Shown here: positions 13,201 through 25,200 of the stretch, in pieces
Layout: each line of letters starts with the position of its first letter
Position numbering within the stretch: position 1 is the stretch's first letter
Assembly: GCA_014529385.2 (NCBI GenBank)
Contig: CM043963.1
Location: forward strand, 104,700,912 to 104,764,911
Source: Adiantum capillus-veneris
Taxonomy: Eukaryota; Streptophyta; Polypodiopsida; Polypodiales; Pteridaceae
DNA length: 64,000 bases
Direction of reading: 5' to 3'
Translations under genes and position numbers: made by a program
The notes under the pieces: model-generated
The model's input: only the letters and a program-made list of their open reading frames with translations
The model's database searches: none
Told to the model about the DNA's origin: nothing

Positions 13201-16200
13201 TATCTGAGATTAAGAAGAATCTTTCTGTATTTGCACTTGCTGGACTTCGTCTTGTAGTCAAATTTGTGGATGAAAGATGTACAGTACATGATCTCAGTTT
13301 CGGTGATGAAATTGTTGCATCTGGCATTTTATGTCGCGGGCTGTATAAGCTCACTTTGCATGACAAGTGTGGGCAGAATTTTGCAAATGCAATTTTGGAT
13401 TCAAAGGTTATTTCAGATGCGAGACTTTGGGATGCACATTTTGATCATCTGAATTTGCCAGTTTGCTGCGTTTGCAGAAATCTGATATGGTTGCTTCTTT
13501 GCCGCCTCTTGAAGCACCTGTCAAACACGTTTGTGAAGGCTGTATTTTGGGTAAAATGCAGCGTTCTAAGTTTCCAAAGGATGGTCCTGTCAAACACGTT
13601 TGTGAAGGCTGTATTTTGGGTAAGATACAGCGTTCTAAGTTTCCAAAGGATGGTTCAGTTAGGGCCACATGCAGGTTGCAACTTGTGCATAGTGATATTT
13701 GTGGGCCCATGCAAACTCCGTCCTTGGGCAATTACCTTTACTTCGTGACTTTTTTGTCACAAACTACTGACGTGTCAAAGCCCTAAAGAATGGAGCCAAC
13801 TTACAGATGCCAGCCGAGGGGCCTAAACCCTAAGAAGAACAAGTAGCAGACGAAGAAGTCCTACCAACTTATGGGGACCCCGTCTGATAGGGCTCCAATG
13901 ACATAAAGGGATTAAAATAAAGCAAGACTCACACACACACACGCGCAAAACTGATGACGTGGCAACTGTACGGACGCTCTGCGTTTTGCGCTGACTAATG
14001 ACGTGGCAGCTGTACGAAATTTCGCAAATCGCACTGGCAGCTTTTTGGCATTGCTTTTGGATCAGAAGCTTTTGAGTTTTGAAGGCTTTTCATGTAAACT
14101 GCTTCTGGGGCCTAAGGCCTTTAAATATGTGCTAAAGGCTCATTCTCTGGCATGCCTCCTGGAGAAAGTGGAGAGCGTGGAGTTCCGGCTTGTACTGTGT
14201 TGATGCAATATAAAGAAATACCGAAAGGGGCGCCACGCCGCCAAGGTTTGGGGCCAATACTCTCTGGGGTGGAATTCCGCCACTCCGTGTCGCTTGTCGT
14301 CTCTCTCTCAAGTCAGTTGTTATTGAAGTGCTAAAAGTTTGTTCAGACTGTTCTTTTCTATTGGCACATGGGGCCAGTCTTGTGACATTTTCATTGATAA
14401 TTACTCCACGCATGCATGGGTATTTCCGCTTAAAGCGAAGTCCGAAGTATTTATGTGCTTCAAACAATTTTTAACTATGGCTGAAAATGTCTCGAAATGT
14501 ACTATGGGCCAGAGTTACTGGGGAACGCAGTATATCATGCCTAGAACGCCGGAACGGCGTTCTGGTCGGCTGGAGAAAAAGGAATGCCCCCGGAACGGCA
14601 GCCGTTCCGACTACCTGCCTGAAATCGGAACGTCCGGCCAGAACGGACCGGAATGGACTTGGAACGGCCTGTAACGGAGAGAAAGTCAATATCGGCTATT
14701 TTTTTATAAACGCCCCATAAGGCTTAAGCAGCGAGCACTCCTATATAACTAGCTACCCCCTCACCCTTTCCTCTCAAGCTCACTCGAGTCTCTTGCTCTC
14801 GAGTCTCAAGTTCTCAAGTTGTCAAGGCTCTCTCTCTCTCTTCCTCTCAAGCGCTCAAGCCTTCAAGTCTCTCAAGCTCTCTCTTGCTCTCAAGCGCTCA
14901 AGCCTCAAGCCTTCAAGTCTTCAAAGTTCAAGGCTCTCAAGGCTCAAGCTCTCTCTTCAATCTTGCTCTCAACTTTCAAGGCTTCAAGGCTTACGCTCTC
15001 TCTCAAGCTCTCTATCGCGACTCTCTTTTGTCTTCATCATCCATTACTCCATGGCCTCTTCTTCTCGTACAACCCCCTCCGTTCATGGGGGCAACACTCA
15101 AAAGGCGAAGGAATGGTCGTGGTGGGATGAAGTGACCTCGGAGGGCACCTTGTCGACGGCGGGAGGTTCTCGTGCATGGACATGCAAGCTATGCTCTTAC
15201 ACGCGGAAAGGGTGGCATGACAAAGTGAGGGCACACTTTCTTCGAGTGCCAGGACATGAGGTGAGATTTTGCACCAACGTAACCATCGAGAAGAGGAAGG
15301 AGCTCGAGGAAAAGGATAAGCAATTCAACCATAAAGCCAAGCCCGCACGCAAAGGTATCGACCCAAAGACTCTCATTTTTCCTTCTTCCTCTCTACCCGG
15401 TTAGGTGCCGGTGGATCTTCATCGGGTCCGATTCGTCGCCAAAGGACCCTTGCCACCTCTTGGGACCCAAAGAAGAAGGAAGAGGTGGATGTGGCCGTGG
15501 CCCGATTGTTCTATCACGACCATATCCTATTTGTCGTGGCGAGGTATGTTTTATGATTTATCAATCTTCTCTCATTCCTTTCGTTATCGTCGTTTCCGCC
15601 TTTTTGATACTAACCTCTTCTATGTTTGATCGAAATAGGACGGAGTATTGAAAAGTCATGGTGCAACGGATAGGAGAGTATGGCACCGGCTATGTGCCGC
15701 CATCTTCAGAGGCTCTCCGAACCACTTTGCTCGATCGAGAGAAGGCTATCGTGGAGCAAGCAACAGTCAACATTCAGCGTCTTTGGGCAAAACATGGCGT
15801 TTCCCTCATTGCCGACAGGTGGAGCGATACAAGGAAGAGATCTATCCATGGTCTCGTCGCATACTCGAGTGAAGAGATGTACTTTGTGCACTCTCATGAT
15901 GCCACCGAGAGTAGCAAGTCCGCCGATGTCCTCTCTGCAGAGTGGATAGCGACCATAGAAACGATTGGTGAGCAACATGTGGTTGCCTTTGTCACAGATG
16001 GGAAGGCATCAAACAGAGCAGCAGCAACTATTATAGAGGGCCATTATCCGCATGTGACAGTGCGCTTTTGCATGGCATACTGCTTGAACAACCTTCTAAA
16101 AGACATCGGCAAGCTAGACTGGATCGCTCCAGTCATTGTTGATGCAGTGAAGATTGTTACTTTCATCAACAATCACAACTTGGTTCGGAGTGAGTATCTC

Positions 16201-19200
16201 AAGAGGTCGGGCGGCAAAGTGCTTCTAAACTATTCAAACACTTGCTTCGCATTCAACTTTCTTCTTGTGCGTAGGCTGTCTGAATGTCAAAATGCGGTCC
16301 GACGGGTCTTCATTAGTGATGAGTTCACCACCTCCCCCTATGCAAGGACAGTTGCAGGGATTTTGTGCAAGGATAAGGCAGAGGATCTTGAGTTGTGGAA
16401 GGAGCTCAAGAGTCTAGACGCACAGGTAAAACCGGTGGTTCATTTGCTTCGAGTTCTGGATGGCATGGATCCTTGCATTGGCAAGATTTATGAGGCAATG
16501 GACCGCATGATTGAGCAGCTTGCACAGCTTGAGCCGAAAGTAGAGCGATATGATGAGATCCATGCGCTTTGCAGCTCGAGGTGGAATTCATATGCCTCTC
16601 CTTTACACGGGGCGACGTACATGGTGGATCCAGCGTTCCAAGAGGCAGGCCAAGAGACAGATAGAAAAGTCATGAACCAATTTACAGAGATGGGCGACGC
16701 ATTGTCAGAGATCAGTTGAGACAGTACAGAGAGATGCGGGGGTCATTTGGCAGTCCAGATGCTCAGATTGATCGCAGGAAGATAGGTTCAATGCTATGGT
16801 GCGAGGACTATGGCTATGATGGCCCTAAGCTTCAGAGATTGGCGATCCGTATTTTCAGCCAGTCAGTTAGTACCTCATGCTTGGAGCGATTGTGGAGTAC
16901 CTTTAGCCACATTGCTTCCAAGAAGAGGAATCGGCTTGGAGTGGAGAAGGCTAATGATCCTGTCTTTGTCAGCGCAAATTTGAAAATGCTTTGCAGGAGT
17001 ACAGACAAACAGACAGATCCTTTTACACAGTGGGAGATGGAGCAAGAGGCTCCTCAGGCACGTGGAGATTCACATCCACCAACACCAAGTACTTCATCCC
17101 TGGCTGAGATCGAGCCGAGCCTAGAGCTCGATGATGAGGAATGGGAGGATGTACATGATTTACAGCCGGCTACTACAGATTGGGAGGCCTCTTACGCTAG
17201 TGGCTCCTGAGTCTTGAGTCTTGAGGCTCGAGAGTTGCGAGTCGCGACTTTAGGACTTCCATTATGATTTATCCTTACCTTTTTGTATGGCTGCTTGAGC
17301 CTTGGCGTCTTTGACATTTGTAGCTACTAGCATCTTTATGGTATTTGTCACCTTCAGTCTTTTGGTATTGTGGTCATCACTGGTTTGTATAACCGGCCCG
17401 TACAACGTAGAGGGCGGTACTATTTCAATTACCTGTTAACTTTACACAGAGCACTGAGAAGGGAAGAGAACACAGTTGCGTCCAGCGACTACAATGTCAC
17501 TGCGCACACGAGACCGACACCCTATAGGCCGTAAAGACTGGCGCCCCTTTCGGTATTTCTTTATTCAAATTAAGGTAGACGATCCGACCACTTAGCACAA
17601 GCTTTCACAAAGCTGTCCAAACCTGGCGAGGGCTGAAAACGCAGGTTTTCGACCGGATTTCGACAACATAACGGCGCAAAAACCCTTGTAGGTCAAAAAC
17701 ACCTGTCTAGGACGGATTCCCTCGATATCTGGAAGCTTTCTGGTGAACTGTCACAGAAATTCAGCGGGCTATAATTCTCTGTTTTTCACTGCAGCGAGCC
17801 CAAAAGCCTGTACACGCATCCCAAGGCTCTCACGAGGCTCCCCCGATGTTCCCTTGCAATTTAGGTGCGAAACCCTAAACCTGCAGAAAAACACAGCAGG
17901 CTGTAATTCCCTGTTTCGGATCGTTTTTAGCGGAGCGAACACGCCTACGCGTGTCCCAAGGGCTCCCGCACGCAATGGGACAGTTCCCCTGTGAATTGGA
18001 CGAGTTTTCACACGAGAAAACTCTCCAAACTGGCAATCTTTCGTGATGGAACTGTGCGTACCTGTGGGGGATTAGCAATTAGCTAATCCGGTTCCTGTTC
18101 AGAAGGCTCTTGCCTTGGCAAACGCGCATAAACCCCTAGAACTGTACATAGGTCAAATGAGAAGCCCACTAGTAGGGCATAACATACTGTACGTAGGGGA
18201 GAAAGAGAGCAGTATGTAGCGTGCAAGGCATCACTCCCGTCACCATACTGTGCATAGAGGGCAAGGTAAGCATTCCATAGCTTCTGTACCTGCTACAATC
18301 CACTTGAGGCTGAAAATGGCGCCCCCTTTGTTGATATGCAGCTCGTTTTTGCCTCCTAGAGTGGCAGAATCGCTCACAGGCTGACACGTCGCCCAGTTTC
18401 CGTGTTTGGGCTTTCCCTGCTAAAAATATCTCAACTGGGGCGTCAGTTGACTTGGCAACAGAGCAATAAAATGTTCCCCTTGTCATTCCAGAGCTAATGA
18501 CGCGAACACATTTTCCGGTCAAAAATAGCAGTTCTCTAAATTTTAGGAGATGCTTCCATGGCGTCCCTATTGGTCTCCTGACCATCATTGAAGACTACCA
18601 TTTGACCAACATCTACAATGTGGGTTAATTTACTGGCCCCTTTCAACTTATAAAGTTGCAGTGACTTGACGAGTGGCCCAAATTCCAATTTGGCGCACAC
18701 GAGCTTCCATACTCATCAGAATTCAGTGCTAACTGGCCTGGGCAGTCCCTGTCTAACCGACCTAGATCCCCGATGTGAGAAACCCATTTGGCTGCAGCCG
18801 TTTCACACTGGCCATGCAATGTCCACTTGCACCTTTTCAAGGGTTTTGGGACAAATAAGTAAAAATAAAATAAATATATCTAATACTTATTTACGGAAGG
18901 CAACAGGAAAAATACACCTCCTGGTGACACACCCCACCCTTGAAATACTGCAAGCGACCTCGCTTGCATGCCAATAGTACATGCAGATATCTCTTGATAT
19001 CACATATATTCTATGATGGGAATCCAAGATATACATGCTTCCGGAAATGTAGCGTTGGACGATTAAACAATCCCACCAACCTGGCTACGACACATATATC
19101 AAGCATAGAAGTCTTCTAGTGTACTCTTGAGCACAAACTTCTCTAGCTAAATTCTGTATGGAAAGAGTAGATACAATTGCTTAACTACTCTCTTGAGCAT

Positions 19201-22200
19201 CATGAACCATGCTCTTGCCTTGCTCCAAAAAGGCTGCATCAAGTCACTGTGGGTTCCATTTGAAAGGCTTCAAGATACAATTGCAATAGCTGAGGTGAAT
19301 CAAGCAATTCAGACTCTTCCATCCATTTGGCATCTAATGATGGATAGTTCTTGAACTTCACCAAATAGCGTCTTGCAACCTTTCCTCTAACCTTTCTTTC
19401 TTTATGTGCCAATATCTGTTCAAGAACAAGGATTTCATCCAATTCTTCCACTTCGGGTTGTTCCTCATCAAGCATATTCTCTGGCACATCACCAACAAAG
19501 GGCCTTAGAAGGCTGACATGAAAAGCATTATGTATTTTCCAGCCTTCTTGTAGCTTTAACCTGTAAGCTACATCGCTGATCTTTTCTGAAATTTGAAAAG
19601 GACCATAATATCACATACTGAGCTTAGGAAACAAGCGTTCCTTGCCTTTCCTTTTCCTTAACCTTGCCTTTTCAAAGCGCAAAAGTACCCAATCACCAAG
19701 TGAAAATACAAGTTCACGACGGTGATGATCAACAGCTTTCTTTTGCTTAGCCTGAGTCTTCTCAAGAGCAATCTTTATCTTCCTGTATGTTTCATCCATA
19801 TCTTGCACATACTTGTCTGCCTCAAATATCTTGTCCTTAGTCTGCAAAATGGGCGGGACTTTCTTTCCTCCTCCTACTATCTCAAATGGTGCCTTACCTG
19901 TTGACGTATGCACAGTGTTATTGTAAGCATATTCAACCAATGGGAGATGGTGTTCCCAAGTTGCCTTGTGCTCTGAGACATAACATTTGAGCAGGTGCAA
20001 GACAGTAGAATTTGCCTCTTCTGACTGTCCATCAGTTTGCGGATGAAACGAAGAAGAGAACTTGAGCGTAGTGCCCATGTTCTCAAACAATGCCTTCCAG
20101 AAAAGACTCGTCATACGTGGATCCCTGTCACTGACAATTGACTGAGGCATCCCATGATATTTAAAGATATTGCTCATGAATATCTTGACCATGTGTTCTG
20201 GCTTTATCTTCTTCCTAACAGGAATGAAATGGGCCTGCTTACTGAACCTACAAATGATAGTCCAAATCCCATCATTTCCTGTTTGCGTCCTTGGAAGATC
20301 AAAGATAAAGTCCATTGCTATACTTTCCCATGGCCTATCAGGGATCGGCAATGGCTGCAACAATCCCGGTTGCTTTTGTCTGTCAAATTTGACTTTTTGG
20401 CATACTAAGCATGATCTTACAAATGTGTCAACATCTTGACGCAAAGCTCGCCAATAGAAGAATGCCTCAACCCCTTTCACTGTCGCATCAATTCCACGAT
20501 GCCAAACATAAGGTGGAGCATGACTTTCCATCAAAATCTTTGACCGTAACTGTTTAGTAACGCATAACTTTCCATGCATCATGAGAAAGTCATTCTTAAG
20601 CATATAGTGCTCATGATGTTGCCCATCAACAAGCTGGTCATAGATCCTTGCAAAATCTGAATCTTCAGCATATTGTGTCTTCATTTCGTCTAGTTCAGAA
20701 TGGTACGGAATTGACACTGCTGAAATTTGGGGCTTTCGTGACAACGCATCAGCCACCACGTTCTTTTTCCCTTGCACATGCACAATCTGAACATTGACAA
20801 GATGTTTGCCCATCGCATGTGCTTCTCAGACAACTTCGTCTGTGTGAGAAAATATCACAAGGTTTGATGATCCGTTTGGACAACAAAATCAGCCCCTAGC
20901 AAATAGTGTTTCCAACTAGTGAGAGCATGAATTACTGCCAGCAATTCTTTCTCATAGACTTGCAAGTTCCTTTCAGTCTTCAAAAGAATTCTGCTCTCAT
21001 ATGCGACTACTCGGCCATTCTGCATTAAAACTGCACCAAGACTATGGCCACACGCATCACATTGAACCACAAAAGGTTTAGAAAGATCTGGTAAAATAAT
21101 TACCGGATCTGAAGTCAGCTTCTCTTTCAAGTGTTTGAACGCTAAAATTTCCTTGGCTGTCCACTTGAAAGTAACTCCTTTTCCTTGCAGTGCATGGAGT
21201 GGAGAAGCAATCTCAGCAAAATTTCGGATGAACCTCCTGTAATAGGAACATAAGCCTAGAAAGCTTCGAATGTCATGTACGGACTTCAAGTCTGGCCATG
21301 ACCTAATTGCTTCCACTTTAGCGGTATCCATGCGTACCCCATCCTTTGAAACAATGTGCCCAAGGAAGTGAATTTCTTGCAAAAAGAACTCACTTTTCTT
21401 CGCATTGATGAGTAGCCTATTCTTGCGTAGCTCATTGAAAACTGCGGTCAAGTGATCCCTATGCTCCTCTTCAGACTTTGAGTAGACAATCATGTCATCA
21501 AAGAAGGTACCCACGAAGTTTCTATGTGGTCTAAAAATTCTGTCCATCATTCTATTAAATGTGGCAGGAGCATTTGTGAGACAAAATGGCATGACAAGAA
21601 ACTCATAGAGACCAAATGTCGTCCTGAACGCAGCCTTATGGACATCTTCTGGTCTAATGCGTATCTGATGATCCCCGCTCTTTAGGTCTATTCTTGTAAA
21701 CAATGACGCTCCCTCAAGCCGATCAAGAATGTCATCTATCCTCGGTATGGGGAACCTGTTCTTGATAGTATTCTTATTCAAGGCGCGATAGTCAATGCAC
21801 ATGCGCCATGAACCATCCTTCTTCTGCACTAAGAGTACAGGCGAACAAAAAGGGGATGAACTGGGCTGAATCAGCCCCTTCTCTAAAAGCTCGTTGACCT
21901 GACCCATAATCTCTTTCTGCTGGGCTGCACTAACCCTGTATGGTGGTCTATTCGGTGGACTAGAACCTGGCACAAGATCTATAGTATGATCCTCAGGTCT
22001 CTCAGGAGGTAACTCCCCTGGCAAAGAGTCCGAAAAACAATCACTGAAACCACTCAAAAAAGTTGACCTGTCTTTATCTAAGGTAGACAAATTAGATACA
22101 ACTTGAGGTACTTCTTTTGCAAAGATCAAGTACGCAGAAAGATGATTCTTTATTACAGATGAAATAGCAGAAGCAGAAACAACTGGAACAGACTCGCCTT

Positions 22201-25200
22201 TAAGCTTTACATCAAGGACATGAGTCTTTCCTCTATGTACAAGGGTAATCTTTTTGTTGTAAGTATCCACCATAGCATGCAACCTGTAACACCATGGGAT
22301 ACCCAATAACACGTCACAGCCCTCAAGCGGCATAATATGAAATTCTTCCGCATCCACATAGCTCTGAATGTGCAGACGAAGCTTTCCCAAAATGGGAGTA
22401 ACAGGCTCTGAATGTCCTGGGCATGCCAAACCTGCTTCGCCTGTCATACCCATCTCCTCTGCACGAATGCCCAACTTTGATGCCAATTCTGGTGATATGA
22501 AATTTGCACGGGCTCCTGGATCAAAGAAAACCAGCACTGTCTGGTCTCTAACTTTGCCCCAAGCTCTGCACAGCTCCGTGGCATCTGTGTTTGGCTGATC
22601 TCCAACCAAATCTGGAACAAGTCCTGCACCTGGCTTTGGCTTCTTCCCTTTATGGTCTGACTTGTCATCCTTATCCTGAGACTTATTCTGTGGGCACTCA
22701 TTTGCAAAGTGTCCTTCCTGTTCACAAATGTAGCATTTCTTGGCCTCCTTAAGAGCTTTCCTTTCTTGAAAAGTTTTGCCAGAAAAATGCCTTTTTTGTC
22801 CTTGTCCTCGTTCCGAAGAAGATTTAGACTGCTTCTTGGACGTATCAGCTTCTTCAGTGGAGGGCTTCTTTGTGGGAGGCTCAGAAGGCTTTGCTGCAAC
22901 ATTGCCCTTGGCTGAAAACTGTTTGCCCTGGGCCCCTTTCTTGTGGCTATTAAATCCATCGGAATCTCCCTTCGACAGATTGTTGGCCACTCTTGCATTC
23001 TCTATCAATTGAAACATATTCATGACAGTAGTCTTTGTGCAGTAGTCCCTGATTTTCTTGGGCAATCCGCAACAGTACTTCTCAATTTGTTTTGACAAAG
23101 GCACAAACCTGTAAGAGGTGACTGGCAACAGTGCGGCCCAAAACCGTTTATTGTACTCTTCCAGATCCGCACACTGTTTAGCATTCAACTCGTGCCATTC
23201 CGTCATTACATCCACTTCAAAAGTGTTTGTCAACCATGCAGGCGCAAAAAGTTGTTTGAATTGGACCCACGTTGTTGGGGCTTGACCCTGGTTCAACAAT
23301 GCGGTCCACCATTGGAGCGCATTCCCTTTCAAGAAAGTGGCAGCCTTGCGTATCTTTGAAGATTCCGTGAAGTTGCCTCCAGCATAAGCTGCATCGAACT
23401 GTTGTATGAAGGTCAAAGCCTTTAATTGGTCCTCAGTTCCTCTGAAAGTTTCAAACTTAACTCCCTGCCCACCTTCCTTGTAATCCTTAGGCTGACTCAA
23501 AGGAGCCACATTATCATAAACAGGTGCCTGTAACAGTGGTGCTCCATGAGTGTTCATTCCAACACTCGCATCAACTGTTTTCCCTGTCATATCTGAATTT
23601 TGTACGTATGGCTGCAAAAAACCAGCCATACCAAATTGTGTTCCAGGCACTCGAAACTGGCCATAGGCACCCTGAAAACCTGGTTGGATACCCATGTTCA
23701 CGTACATAGGGTTACCCATGCCTGTTTGCATTGTCCCGAACACATTCCCTGGCATATAACCTGTGGAAGGTCCAGCCATAGCTTGAAACACTGAACCACC
23801 TCCAAAATAACCAGGATAAGTATTAGGTAATGGAAGGGTCTGACGCATAGCCTGTTCATTGCTCCCTTGACCATTCACAAACGGTTACTGTCCAGCTAAA
23901 GCAAGTTGCTTTAGATCATTGGACACCGCTAGTTGCTCAACCACATGGGCTTTCCCTCGAGCATCATGAGTCCTCTGCGCATTGGAAATCTCCTTTTCCT
24001 GCAACGGCTCAGTCATGCCCTGTGTAGGAGGCTGAAAACCCTGTGTCGAAGCCTGTAAGAATTCCTACATCCTTGGGTTGTTAGCCAACTGCTGAAACAT
24101 GTCCATGAAACAACGCAGTTGAGTTCTAAACAACCTGTTCTCTTCTTGAAGAGTTGAAGGAATTTTCTCTGTGCCATGTGAGGAAGATCCCTCTTCAGGT
24201 ATTTGGTCTCTCTTCTCTGCCATATCGACAAGCTCTGTGTTGCTTTCACCCACAACAATCCACGCTGCACTTTTTAAAGAAAAAGTGACTACCCCGTCGA
24301 TGGAACCATATAACCGGCCCGTACAACGTAGAGGGCGGTACTATTTCAATTACCTGTTAACTTTACACAGAGCACTGAGAAAGGAAGAGAACACAGTTGC
24401 ATCCAGTGACTAGAATGTCACTGCGCACACGAGACCGACACCCTGTAGGCCCCAAAGACTGGCGCCCCTTTCGGTATTTCTTTATTCAAATTAAGGTAGA
24501 CGATCCGACCACTTAGCACAAGCTTTCACAAAGCTGTCCAAACCTGACGAGGGCTGAAAACGCAGGTTTTCGACCAGATTTCATCAACATAACGGCGCAA
24601 AAACCCCTGTAGGTCAAAAACACCTGTCTAGGACGGATTCCCTCGATATCTGGAAGCTTTCTGGTGAGCTGTCACAGAAATTCAGCGGGCTATAATTCTC
24701 TGTTTTTCACTGCCGCGAGCCCAAAAGCCTGTACACGCATCCCAAGGCTCTCACGAGGCTCCCCCGATGTTCCCTTGCAATTTAGGTGCGAAACCCTAAA
24801 CCTGCAGAAAAACACAGCAGGCTGTAATTCCCTGTTTCGGATCGTTTTTAGCGGAGCGAACACGCCTACGCGTGTCCCAAGGGCTCCCGCACGCAATGGG
24901 ACAGTTCCCCTGTGAATTGGACGAGTTTTCACGCAAGAAAACTCTCCAAACTCGCAATCTTTCGTGATGGAATTGTGCGTACCTGTGGGGGATTAGCAAT
25001 TAGCTAATCCGGTTCCTGTTCAGAAGGCTCTTGCCTTGGCAAACGCGCATAAACCCCCAGAACTGTACATAGGTCAAATGAGAAGCCCACTAGTGGGGCA
25101 TAACATAATGTACGTAGGGGAGAAAGAGAGCAGTATGTAGCGTGCGGGGCATCACTCCCGTCACCATACTGTGCATAGAGGGCAAGGTAAGCATTCCATA

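Noticed and set aside
17743-18588. ORFs duplicated at 24664-25509
   Set aside because: They lie in the two gypsy 2 LTRs, so their conservation reflects LTR identity, not coding constraint.
20154-23794. Many plus-strand ORFs of 60-90 codons across gypsy 2
   Set aside because: They are antisense shadows of the long minus-strand gag-pol frame.
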